A program made the position numbers and the translations under genes. A stretch of DNA of 64,000 nt from Mucidula mucida (Eukaryota; Basidiomycota; Agaricomycetes; Agaricales; Physalacriaceae). A model generated the notes under the pieces. That model had not been told where the DNA came from, did no database searches, and saw only the letters and a program-made list of their open reading frames with translations. Positions within the stretch are counted from its first letter, which is position 1. Every line of letters starts with the position of its first letter. This document shows positions 11,575-22,085 of this stretch, one piece after another. The stretch is taken from the NCBI GenBank assembly GCA_015501055.1, contig JADNYV010000018.1, positions 352,731-416,730 on the forward strand, written 5' to 3'.

Positions 11575-12688
11575 CTATTTCTGCGTTTCTGGCAGTGATT
11601 TGTCTTCCTTCAGAGCAGGCCTGTTCGCAGTTCCCGCTGTAGTTCCAGCATCCACCGGCAAAATAACCCCCGTGATCCACCTCGCTTCCTTACTGGCAAG
11701 GTACAATATAGCATACGCCACATCCCACGCGTCACCCTCAACCTTCATGAGATTTTGGTTGATTCTGGCTTGGCGCATTTCGTCTGTCATGCCGCGACCG
11801 CGTACCATTGGAGTGAATACCATGCCCTGAAACCAACGCAGGTAAGTGCGAGTCGTTCAAATAACTCTATGCTTACCGGCGCAACGCAGTTCACGCTGAT
11901 AATGCGAGTTTCTTTCAGCGGTACTCCTCAAACCAAGTATTTGTTACTCACCGGATCTGTTCAGGGCCATGGTGAGCCGCCATTGCCCTTGTAAGCTGGA
12001 TGATTGCTCCCTTGGAGGTGGGATACAGCACGCCTGGATTCCCGCCTTTCACTAACATCTTTCTTTGTTAGTAAGAATCTTACAGACGTTCTGCGATCTC
12101 ACGTCCAGAAACAGACGACATGTTCACGATCGAGCCTCTGCCTACTTTGCGCATCTCCGGGATGGCAAAGCGCGACATCAACACCATGCTGGTGACATTT
12201 GTCCTAAAGTCCCGATCCCATGCAACGAGGTCCACGTCGACCACTGTTCCGTGGGGTCCGCCGACGCCGACTGCAAGAGAATGAATGGCCGCACGCCTAA
12301 CGCAATGTACACTCACCAATATTGACCAAGATATGGACTGCTCCGAAAAGCTCCACTGTCTTCTCCACAGCATTCTTGCAAGATTCCTCGCTGGTAACAT
12401 CGCATTGAATCACTTGGGAAACTCCGCCCTCAGCGGCGATCATATTCTGTGTTTCCTTCGCCCATTCCTCGTTGAAGTCCAAGAGCGCGACTTTCGCTCC
12501 TTGCCGAGCGAGTATGATCGCTGCAGCGCGTCCGTTCCCGATTTCTCCTGGCATGCGGGATCCAGCACCAGTCACGATCGCGACCTGTGGCGTATATGAG
12601 GTAGAGATATTGGCATATCAATTGTACTCACATCGCCGTTCAACTGAAATGCGAGCGGGGGCCTGTTCTCTGCCTGCTCTGAGCTCAT
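11575..12688 (-). CDS. Short-chain dehydrogenase/reductase (SDR)
   Basis: A classical SDR oxidoreductase using NAD(P)H; the substrate cannot be read from sequence. The start at 12688 gives MSSEQAENRPPLAFQLNGD, then after an intron VAIVTGAGSRMPGEIGNG, the dinucleotide-binding loop of the Rossmann fold (TGAG with a family insertion before GIG). Next are VIQCDVTSEE (adenine-ring Asp), NMSSVSG (catalytic Ser) and LYPTSKGAIIQLTRAMAAHH (catalytic YxxxK) at about 12000-12050. The end reads ILYLASKEARWITGVILPVD, the usual SDR C-terminal block, then a short tail to the stop at 11575. Five exons fit. It lies 129 bases downstream of the USP-like gene's start on the same strand, with no functional link evident. 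Confidence 0.9.
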
Positions 12689-12940
12689 GGTTGTTCTAAG
12701 GAAGATTTCTAGTATGGTGTGTCTCGTGAGACAACCATGTCATGTGAAGAGACATTCTAACAGATTCAGGGCTAATAAAGGACTTGCAATCGCCAGCTCG
12801 CTCGAGCTAGCGTCTATAGCCGAAATTCCGATAAGGACAAGGCAGGCAATTCGAGCATCGCGATTCCTTGTGATTGCGCATAACATTCTTCGCACGTACA
12901 ATACTTTATACAAGCTCATCTCAGTCTGTACTGCAAATTT

Positions 12941-15900
12941 TCATAGGACATATCGGAAATCCTAATCACTCGAATCAATGCGTGTGATAGATCGCGTTGA
13001 AATTCGACTCACCTTGTTCTCCCACTCCGTCTTGTCTTGCATACCGGCCTCCATGGACTTGGCCATATCCGGCGCACCGTATTTCTGGTTACGACGCTTA
13101 TTGGAAATGAACATACTATATCAAAAGTCAGTCGCAAAGAAAGGGCTCGGGTACTAGTGAACGTACTAAATGAACAGTGTGATCTGGCAAATGAGCTTGA
13201 CAGAGTACCCAGCGAGTAAGCCGGCTGTAGCAGAATGCTAGATAGTCCGGTCAAAAGACGGAAGCGATGCCAATGAGACTGAACGAGGACGTACATATCG
13301 CGGTGCTTCAGATTGTTTCCTGTTGACGCTGTTCAAGCCAGTGGAGGAGTCACAGAACGTGTAGAACTCACACAACAAATGGGCCTGCGACATTGCCGAA
13401 ACAGTACGCCGTACTTGAAGATGATGAATAACATGAAATCAGAAAGACACAGTTGCCTTACAAGATCACTGCCGAAGCAATAGTCTATACAATGTCAGTA
13501 GACCGATTGAAAATCGTTCTGCTTGAACTCACTCGATGAGTGTACCCGCCCATATTCGAGGAGACCATGACTAGGCCCACAGACTGAACAAAACAATCAA
13601 GATGTAGATGCTGAACCAAGAGTTTGTCGGACTAACGAATCCAACCGATTGACAGTTCACCAACCAGAAGCACACCAAACGTTGCCACACCAGATGGCTG
13701 GGAAGGTACGCCATACATGCCGCAGAGACGACGCAGATTGTGTTGGCTAATGTCGCAGCCATAAGTCGAGCTTCACAAACATCAGCTTTTTTAGTACTCG
13801 GCCAGAACGAAGCTTACAGTTCTTGACGTTGAGTGTAATGATACCTCCGACCACAAGGGCTACGATCTGTATGATATCACCAACGCTCTTCAACACCGTC
13901 GTCTTCGTTGCTGAGACAGCCCTAGTCAGAAATGAACGTACAGCGACACAGATCGTGGCGTACTTGAGAAGCCCATGTCCTTACTACATTTGTGTCAACG
14001 AACAGAACATCTCCAAGTGACAAAACGCACATAATCACAGACGAAAAGTTACTCAGGACACCGTTAGGTATCGCGGCAGCGAATACCGAAACGAAGAGAA
14101 TAATGATCTTCGGATCCGTGGCAGCGACGAGGACATGCTCCTTCTTGAATTTACGGTTTTTGATTCCAAGCTGGTTTCCAGCCACCCGACGGACCGCGAG
14201 AATGCGGTACTCCGGATTTAGGAATCGTGCGGAGGCCTGGTTATCAGTTAAACTCAACGACAGTCAGAGACCACGAAGCAACGTACAGGCGAGTCTGGGA
14301 GCGCAAAGAAAACAACAACAGACCACGCCATTGTTACGGAGCCGAGAATGTAAAAACTGAATATGGACATTCAGCGGTCAGTTATTCTAAATGGCCTTAG
14401 CAGAACTCGTTCCTCACATGTATTTCCACTTCGCAGGCCCAGGATAGTTGTCACTGATGCTAGAGATTCCAGCTATCACGATAGGTCAATCAATGCGGGT
14501 CTTCGCATCCCGAGACATCGACGCACTCGACATACTGGCGCCCACAATGAGTAGAATACTTTGCAAGTGAAAATCAAAACATACTAGCTCCCGATAAGCC
14601 CGCCCCAACCTAGTCGTTCAGGTGAGTAATTGCCGGTGCCTTGCTAAAACAAAACCGACCTAGCCCAGAATACCCTGCGTATTGTCAGGAGCTAGACATA
14701 TCCATGAAGTGTAGCGCTCACAGAGGAATTGTCGGAGAGGAAGCTCTTGCTGCTCCAGAATGAGATATACTTCGTTATGCATAATACTACGTTCATACCC
14801 TCGTGTACCACCAACCACTGAAAGCCAACGCGCGTTTAAGTGAGTACGGGCCTTGCCACCAAAATCAGCGGCCTGTTTGGCATTGTTTACTTCCCCCTTA
14901 TCATGCTCGATCGATGGCAAATGTGTCGCGACCTTGACTCCTCCAACCACGTCGACCACAGGCTGCCCGAGACACCTCAAAACAAAAGCATTAAAGGTAT
15001 ATTTGATATGTACACTGAAAATTAGCCATATTCTAAACAATATATCTGGTATTCAACCTCCATACCCAACGATGTCTGCATCATCCTCAACGTCCATATC
15101 ACACTCTGAACCTACTTCCTCGTCATCGCTATCTGGTTCGATGGGTGTATAAAACTCCTTTATAAGCCCAGAAGTGACCCAACCCTTCCTCTGCTTGATT
15201 GCAGCTATGACTGCCGCTGCTTTCGCCGGTTTACCCTTGATCGTGCTATGGGCCTTCGTCTCTTGTTTATGGAGGACTTTCTGCTCCTGGTCTCGATGCC
15301 AGTCAATCTGGAGGTCCAAAGCCGCGATGGTAATGGTCTTGAGGCGTGCCGGCTCCGTTAACGCGCGCAGATCCTCGATTGGAACACATAATTCTAGCTC
15401 CTGCTGTTTCTGGAAACAAACATAGGCTGAGGTAATCACTTCACCGCATGCGGCGCGCGAAATGCTTGTAGACTCTGTGCACCTCCATAGACGAAGTCTA
15501 CTCACTCCGGATAAATTGAAGACTCTGTATTTTTTATATCTGCATGCAGCCCTGGGAGCAGATTTTTTATTTTCTCTTGCCAGCCTTGGGCCAAACCAAA
15601 GAATATCATTAATGCAAAAATCTGCTCCCAGGGCTGCATGCAGATTCTGATTATAAGTAAATTTCCCAACATGAAGCTACCTCTAGGACGTGATGTTGGC
15701 GCTGTGGAGAGTCTACACCTCACCTGCCACGAAAACCGGTAGCCAAATAAGACCAAATAGGCCGTCGATTTTGGTACCAAGGCCCGTACTCAGAACTTTA
15801 AGTAGTTTCCATCAATAGTTTGCATGATACAACATACGTCATGATCGTTAGACAAGGCGACACGAAGGCTTCGAACATGCCCAAGAAGAACCGGTTCACC

Positions 15901-16666
15901 ATGGCAGCTTGGAAATTCTTGCACCATACCACTGCACGAGTAGTGAGTAAACAGTCTTCAAAACATAAGTCTCATCACTGGTCAGGACGGTGAATCCCCA
16001 TATGAAGACCGCAGCGGCCAACACTTTCTGCGCCGGATACTTGCCAATCAAAATCTGGGCGGGGTATCTGAACGTTGAAACTTAGTAAAGTCGCCAAACG
16101 ACGTCAAAGGAAGCCTACTGAGCAAGCGCGTATCCGAAATAGACCCTGAGAGAATATCAGAGAAAATAGACGTCGAGTACAGGCGACATACATAGCACCA
16201 AGCCAGCTGATTGAGACATCAGAATCTCATGCAGAACAAAGAAAAAACGATACCCACTTGAATTCTTTACCAACGAGACCTAGTTCTTTCTGAAAACCGA
16301 ATAGGTTCGCGTAATTGAGCGCGGTTTTCTGAGGAGCGGCCTCAGGTAGTCTGTGTAAGATGCAACATGGCGAGTAGAACATACGTCCAAGAACTGAAGA
16401 GTCTGGGTGATCAAGAAAATGGGCATGATAACCAGGTCGATACGCCATCGGATGGTGCGGTTCTGGGCGGCAGTGATCTCTTCGTGATTGAGACCCTCTT
16501 TGTAAGCCGCGTAGCCAACGTTGTTGCTCTCGTCGACCTCCTCGATAGGCTCCGGGATGTCAAGATGACGCGCCTCGCCCTTCTCCTTGTCAATGTCTGT
16601 CGAGTACGAAGTCCCAGTTGTAACGGAAGACGAGCGTTCCAACGCAGGAGTAGAGGTCGTCGACAT
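12941..16666 (-). CDS. MFS transporter, anion:cation symporter (allantoate permease-like) family
   Basis: A 12-TM permease of the ACS family, which contains Dal5-type allantoate/ureidosuccinate and vitamin carriers. The start at 16666 gives a cytosolic N-terminus (MSTTSTPALERSS) leading to RWRIDLVIMPIFLITQTLQF and KTALNYANLFGFQKELGLVG, the family signature. Further exons give PAQILIGKYPAQKVLAAAVF, MVNRFFLGMFEAFVSPCLTI, the QELPLRQF loop, KWKYMFYILGSV, RILAVRRVAGNQLGIKNRKF, IILFVSVFAAAIPNGVLSNF, LVWQRLVCFWLVNCQSVGF and a C-terminal KRRNQKYGAPDM to DKTEWENK. The stop is at 12941-12943 after a last small exon. About 15 exons. One intron (about 14815-15835) is unusually long because it holds a DNA transposon; without the insert it would be near 60 bases. 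Substrate unknown. Confidence 0.85.
14835..14841. repeat. Target-site duplication, left copy
   Basis: TTTAAGT directly abuts the left inverted repeat. The same seven bases recur at 15797-15803 on the other side of the element. Confidence 0.7.
14842..14892 (+). repeat. Left terminal inverted repeat
   Basis: Left end of the intronic transposon. It reads GAGTACGGGCCTTGCCACCA and pairs, with a few mismatches and small gaps, with the reverse complement of 15742-15791. Confidence 0.75.
15053..15420 (-). pseudogene. Remnant ORF inside the transposon
   Basis: An open minus-strand frame inside the element. It includes EDLRALTEPARLKTITIAAL and LDLQIDWHRDQEQK, a Lys-rich centre (KGKPAKAAAVIAAIKQRKGW) and an acidic end (PDSDDEEVGSECDMDVEDDA). 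The length and composition suggest the C-terminal end of a longer transposon protein. I do not recognise the family; a similar C-terminus may occur in basidiomycete transposase-like proteins. No start codon in a proper context is evident. Confidence 0.4.
15538..15645. repeat. Perfect 30-bp inverted repeat with 48-bp loop
   Basis: Bases 15538-15567 and 15616-15645 are exact reverse complements (arm core TGCATGCAGCCCTGGGAGCA). The 48-bp spacer is not self-complementary overall. The structure lies inside the intronic transposon, so it would fold as a hairpin in the transporter pre-mRNA. It may be a younger nested insertion or an internal feature of the element. Confidence 0.9.
15742..15791 (-). 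repeat. Right terminal inverted repeat
   Basis: Right end of the intronic transposon, read on the minus strand as GAGTACGGGCCTTGGTACCA. It is followed by AGAAC on the plus strand and then the TTTAAGT target duplication. Confidence 0.75.
15797..15803. repeat. Target-site duplication, right copy
   Basis: TTTAAGT, matching 14835-14841 exactly. It lies five bases beyond the end of the right inverted repeat. Confidence 0.7.
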
Positions 16667-17033
16667 GGCCGGGATCCGGATGCAACCAGGAAGGTGCGTT
16701 TGTTGTTGGTCTTTATGAAAAAAACGCGTCCCAGGAACGGCGGAGAGTCTAGCGGAGAGTACAAGTCATAGGACCCAGTGTAACACACTCCAATGTGTAA
16801 TTGTGCATTATTTCGGTCCCATGAGCGTCCCATGGGGTCCTGGAATATGTATTTTCACTGACGGTGACTTGATGGCGTCTAAAGTTGGGACCTAGTGGGA
16901 GCTGTAGAATGTGGCCCTGGAATGAAAGTGTGAGGTTGCTTATCGCGGCCAAACAGATTTCAGCACAAACCGGACCGAGCTGTCTGAGAGGTAGATAAGG
17001 GAGAAGAATAGCGAGCCAAAGAGCAAGAGCCTC
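16667..17033. promoter_or_regulatory. Divergent intergenic region
   Basis: This 367-bp spacer lies between the starts of the minus-strand ACS transporter and the plus-strand dienelactone hydrolase, so it must carry both promoters. No clear TATA element or other motif stands out. Confidence 0.5.
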
Positions 17034-18114
17034 ATGTCAACTGATCCTGTACTCGCCAGTCCTCCTGCTGATTGCTGCCTGGATTGTTTTCCGCATGAAG
17101 GCACGCCTAAAGGAACTTGGGAAGACATAGCGGGCGTACAAACGTACGTCTCTCTTCCACCGAGCGGCGGGGCGCGTACAAAAATTATCATGTACTTTCC
17201 GGACGTCTGGGGGATCGACATCTTCGTCAATGGACAACTCCTAGTAGACTACTTTGCCCAAAAAGGTGAGTGATCGGGCTCTGACCCGGTCCAATACATA
17301 GTTGGCAGGGTTTACCGTTTTGGCGCTGGACTACTTCAGAGGCGTTTGTGATTTCTCTAGCCTCTCATAGGTAAATCTGATGTGTATTCCCCCCCAGGAC
17401 TCTGTCCAAAGACACCGGAAAAACCGCCACGATCGCACTACGAATCCAAACTTTGACTATGAGGCGTGGAAGAAGAAACATATGGCTTTTGCGAACGAAC
17501 ACGTACCCAAATGGATTGAGGAGGTTGTGGAACGATATGGTCAGTCTTTCCGCATAGTTGGCTACGTATCAATAACACGCGTGGATAGGGAGCCCCGATG
17601 CGAAATATGCAGCCGTCGGCTACTGTTTTGGTGCGCCATACGTGATGAACGCCCTGGAGAAAGACTCGATATTCTGTACGCCTCTGACCCGAAATTTGCT
17701 CCAGCTTTGATGTTGATACAGCGTACAGGCGCTGGCGCCTTTGCTCACCCAGCATTCCTCTCCGAAAGTCATTTCTTCAAGTGTGCGAGTCAGTAGGTCG
17801 CCGTTCTGAGTACAGGATCTTATCTTCGTTTCAGAGCCCCTCCTACTATCGTGTGCTGAGACGGACCACACATTTCCAGCTGCGTCGCGTCACAGAGCAG
17901 AAGAAATACTTCAAGAAGTGAAAGCTACCTATCAGGTGCAGCTGTTCAGTCGCGTCGAACATGGCTTCGCTCTGCGTGGCGACATGTTGGACCCATATCA
18001 ACGTTCGTTTTCCGGTGCTTCCCTATGGCGGGACTGACTTTTAATACAGGATGGGTCAAGGAAGAAAGTGCGGATGCTATCATTAGATGGTTCAACTTCT
18101 ATATGCTTTCGTAG
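17034..18114 (+). CDS. Dienelactone hydrolase family protein
   Basis: An alpha/beta hydrolase of the dienelactone hydrolase family, which opens lactones in aromatic breakdown and is widespread in fungi. The start is MSTDPVLASPPADCCLDCFP. Next come TKIIMYFPDVWGIDIFVNGQ and LLVDYFAQKG, then AVGYCFGAPYVMNALEK with the nucleophile Cys (about 17605-17660). Then follow AGAFAHPAFLSESHFFK, LLLSCAETDHTFPAASRHRA (catalytic Asp) and LFSRVEHGFALRGDM (catalytic His), ending RWFNFYMLS with the stop at 18112-18114. Five or six short introns are needed. The junction between SHFFK (about 17780) and EPLLLSC (17834) does not join in frame with the splice sites I can find, so one base may be missing there. The stop lies only 35 bases from that of the convergent AAA ATPase gene. 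Confidence 0.85.
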
Positions 18115-18149
18115 CAGAAATTAACAATTTCGGATGTCTCTCAGCATGC

Positions 18150-21100
18150 TTACTGGAGACGATCTAAGCTGGAGAATTCATCCAAAAACTTTTCCTGGGC
18201 AGCGAGAACCACCTGCACATGAGCAATGGACAATGGCAGACCACTAGAGTGACAATGAGCTTGGTCTCTGTGAGCAAATTGACACTACTCACCTTGACAG
18301 TGCTAAGGCTTGCGCTGTCCGAACCTGGAATGAGCACCAGCTGATGAACATCGGCAATGTAAGCGAGGTCATACACAACTCACTATGTTCTTAATGGTAC
18401 GGCCTGACTCGAGCTTTAGCATCAAGACCTCATACAGCGAACAACAGGGACTTACCATTAAAGTTCTTCTCCGCCAGTTTCTCGACATCCGCTCGCTCAA
18501 GACTGTTCTGGCCCTCGATGGCCGTTTGCGAATTGGTGTCATTCACATTTGATCCCGCTAGCTCGAAGAACTTGCGCCAGACGGTGTAGCGCGCCGCACG
18601 GTCCAACTCGGGGTACTTGATTGCTGTCGACTGTTCAGTATAGACAAACAGCGAAATCTGAAGCTCACCTATGGAGAACCTGGAGAGGAACGCCTCATCG
18701 AATGTCTTGATTCGGTTGGTCGTCAGGAACAGGACTCCGCGATGATACTCTAGCATTCGTAACGCGACAGAGACCAGTGCGTTGCGTCCCAGTTGGCGAT
18801 ACCAAAACTCCTAAATTGTAAGTACATACATCGTGCAGACTTCTTTGCTCCAAGTACACCTGAATGAAAGATCAATGCTGCGACCACAGACTGTAGAAAA
18901 TACGTACGTCGGCTTCATCGATCAACAGAACAGCATCCCACGCGGTGGCAAGCTGTAGGGCAATCAGTGCCTGTCTCGACTGTGGGACTAGCAACGTACG
19001 CTGAGAATCGTTCGCAGACTGGATTCTAATTGAGATGGTCGGGAAGGCAGCTCCGACGATCCTACCATATATAAAGGACGACGAAGAAGTTCCGCAACAG
19101 CTTCAGCAGTCAACGTTTTGCCTACATTGCGAGCTTGAGTGTAAGACCATGAAGTGAGACATATGCGACGAACCTGTTCCGGGCGGACCGTGCAGGACAG
19201 CGATCTTTCACAGCGAAGGTGTGTTCGGTGCAGGAGAACAGAGAGGAGAAACTCACGAGACCGCCTCCCTTGCCAGAAATCACGTCTTTGATGATTTTGT
19301 CCGTGGAATTGGAGTTCTTGGTAACCTCGACTAAACCTTTAATCAAGATCTATATTGCTATCAGGCCAGATGCAAAACGCCATAAGACCGCGGCACATAC
19401 CTTGATGTTTGGATCGAGGACAAGGTGATCCCAAGCATTTTCGTCAAAATTCACCGGTTCAAGTTGTTCCACTAGGAATGCGGTCCAGCGCTTATCCACA
19501 AGATCAAACCCGTACACCTCAGACGGCAATAGGTAAAGCTTTTCCTCTTCCAGCGTAGGGATGATTTGTTTCCTAGGACAGGTTAAGACCATATTGACCG
19601 GCTAACTATAAGCCTCACGGATCTCGCACGTATCCATCTTGCTCGCCGAAGCCCATCCTGTCAACGATGACGCGATGCTACTAGAGGTTTAGAAAAAAGC
19701 GATCGAAGGAAAAGTAAAATCACTGACTTTTTTGTCTGAAAGAGGGGGGGAAGTGATAGTACTCAACGGAAGCGAAAGCAGGATGTCTGATTGCTTACAA
19801 GATCTATAATGAAGGCCGCTATAAGTCGTGTATAGCCTGCCACGCTCTGAACAGATCTCTGTCAACAGACGTTGTAGGGGGATTCAAGCAACGCTTCACC
19901 TTGTAGCTTGAGCTTGATTTCAGGTGTGATGTGAACAACGGCGAGACTTGAGCATTCTGCCGTTCCCTGTAAATGCATGAGAACATGCAATACGTTGAGA
20001 ATGCGCTCGGCGGATGTACCTTGAAACGATCAATCTGCCTCATGATGGAATCGCGAACATAAGCGCTGCCATTCCAGGTATACTGGTATCCTAGAATTGT
20101 GAAATACTTGTCAAAGCTGTAAAGTTCAGAGGTATGTTGTGAGTGGTGGCTACTGACTTACTATTGTGTACTCGAGATGATGAAAGCGATAGGTAAGCCG
20201 AAGTCGTCGACTGTGACCACCTCCTTCTCAACTTCAAAGAAGTACTTCAATCTGGACATTAAGTAAAGTAGGGCTCTTGTGTTCTGTGGACACGAGCTTA
20301 CAATTCAAACTCTATGTGACCATAGGACGCGACTAATGCCAATCGGTCCGCGCTGGGACGATGTTAGGAGAAGTATTGCGACACTTGAAGAACGTACATG
20401 GGCTGGAATTTTTGAGTTACGTAGGCAACCAAGACTTCCACGTGGTCCACGATGTCCTTTAAGCAGGTTACTACTTCGCCGTGTGTAGCTGAAGATCATG
20501 AGCTACACGAACGTAACAAGCAAATGAATTGGAGGCATACACGATTTCAACTCGGCAAAACCATTCGCTTCAATGAACGACAAAATCGTTTCGGCATTCT
20601 CGGAATCGGAAGCTAGTAGCCGCGCCTTCGCCTTCGCCTCTGCCGATCTCTTTTGCAACATGTTGAGGTGAGGATACAGGTCGATCAGAGCATATTCAGG
20701 ATCCTCGTCGAAGAAATCGTCGCCAATAGTCTTCCTAGAAGTCGATCAGGCATGAGACGGTATCAGAGGAAGCCTTCAACCTGAGGAACGACAGCAAGGT
20801 CTTGCTAAAGCTGTGAAGAAGTAGCTGTGGCGCGTCTACAGTATCGTCAGCCTTGTGTACCCCATGTGCTGGTCGCATACCGCACCACCTGCTTTATGAT
20901 AGCGCACATCGACATAGAAATAGTTGTCCACATCGTCGCGTTCGACTGGTCGATATAGTTCTTCCTTCGAAGGATCGTATGGAATCCAGGACCACGCCTC
21001 GCTGTCGAAAATGCGAAAGCGCTTGATGAAGTGCCCCATCTCTAGCTTGGTCTTCTTAGTGTCAGGATGGCCCTCGGCATCGTCAGTCTCTGAGTCAGAG

Positions 21101-21252
21101 TCTGCGGTCTTCGTATTACCGGTGTCCGCGCTCTTGGACTCCGGTTCCTTGCTGATTGTCGTGGATTCGTCTTGATCAAGGCATGTGGAGTTGACTATTG
21201 CCTGGGCCTCTGGCGCATCGTTCGTTGGCGTCTCGGTGTTGATAGAGGTCAT
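18150..21252 (-). CDS. AAA-family ATPase
   Basis: A fungal AAA+ ATPase with a long N-terminal region of the kind found in DUF7025-bearing proteins. The N-terminus (from MTSINTETPTNDAPEAQ) is acidic and low-complexity, with DADSETDDAEGH-like runs, then HFIKRFRIFDSEAWSWIPYD. The ATPase core shows LHGPPGTGKTLTAEAVAELL (Walker A, split by an intron at about 19120-19190), WDAVLLIDEADV (Walker B, about 18910-18940), YHRGVLFLTTNRIKTFDEAF (sensor 1 region), then SRFSIGE and YPELDRAARYTVWRKFFELA. The C-terminus reads VQVVLAAQEKFLDEFSSLDR, stop 18150-18152. An upstream in-frame ATG at 21303 is an alternative start. About ten exons. Such proteins are often nuclear or cytosolic remodellers, but the substrate here is unknown. 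Confidence 0.85.
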
Positions 21253-21556
21253 GTCAGGCAGACACGGAAGGAAAGAGAAGTAACGCCATTGAATCGGCGC
21301 CAACTGGATTAAAAGGATGGTTAGACGCGTTATAAGCGCGCGCTAGTTTGATTAGTTAGGATCGTGATAACCATCGAATGCGAGGCATGCACGAAGGCGC
21401 GGGAGTTACATTGAACTGGGCTGGTCCTGCCAGCTCCAATTATACAAGGGTATTTTAATACATAACAACTCTAGCTTTGGGATGACCTGTCGAGAGGAAG
21501 GTGAGTACAATAACGCCTGATTCGCATGTGCTCACACACCTGCACCATTCCACCCG

Positions 21557-21742
21557 TCAAGGATGACTACGGCGCCTCTTCTGGAATCTCCGAGGTATTA
21601 TGTGTGTAGCAGGGGTGTCAGATGGCGATGTAGGAGTCAGCGGGACCGCAGTGGCACTGGTATCGGAGGCGAGCGACAGTGTGAAGATGTGAAGTAGTAC
21701 GACGCAGATCATCCATACTCGGACGTGATTTGTGAAAGGCAT
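21557..21742 (-). CDS. Possible small secreted peptide
   Basis: A frame of about 61 codons with a plausible signal peptide (FTNHVRVWMICVVLLHIFTL then SLASDT), a Thr/Ser/Pro-rich middle and a strongly basic end (RRFQKRRRSHP). No Cys, and no domain recognised. It lies upstream of the AAA ATPase gene on the same strand. It could be a real small secreted protein, the first exon of something longer, or chance. Confidence 0.3.
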   Translation of the reverse strand: MPFTNHVRVWMICVVLLHIFTLSLASDTSATAVPLTPTSPSDTPATHIIPRRFQKRRRSHP

Positions 21743-22085
21743 CATCGTTGGTAAGTAATACTAGTCGAAGGAGTCTTGGGCTGAGAGAGGATGCGTTAGT
21801 CGTCGGTCCGCCACCAGCAAAGGGGACGTACTTTTGCGCGCGAGAAGGGTCCGTTTGGAGAGCCTTTCATGAATTCTGGAGGCTTTATATTATGTGACTG
21901 TATACGCACGCGATGACCGCATTCCGGGGTGTGTAAAAATAATCCATGAAAGGGCAGAGTGTTCAAAGGCCCAAAGGAACACGATGACCGCGCATGTCAA
22001 GGAACGTGGACACAATCCCACGGTTCTGTGACCCACAACTTGAATGATACAAAATCATTAATGATACACGTTTGATTTGTCTACT

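Larger units (their letters stand above)
14842..15796. mobile_element. Non-autonomous TIR DNA transposon inserted in the transporter intron
   Basis: A 955-bp element sits within one intron of the ACS transporter. Its ends are imperfect terminal inverted repeats of about 50 bp that start GAGTACGGGCCTTG and carry CCAAAATC and CGGCCT further in. It is flanked on both sides by TTTAAGT (14835-14841 and 15797-15803), the apparent target duplication. Removing the element and one copy leaves an intron of about 60 bases, like its neighbours. The interior has one long minus-strand open stretch (see 15053-15420) but no recognisable DDE or other transposase domain, so it is probably a deletion derivative mobilised in trans. 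The superfamily is uncertain. The right end has five extra bases before the duplication. Confidence 0.75.

Noticed and set aside
15502..15780. Minus-strand frame overlapping the hairpin, as a transporter exon
   Set aside because: It lies within the transposon and includes both hairpin arms. The transporter reads through cleanly when the element is removed.
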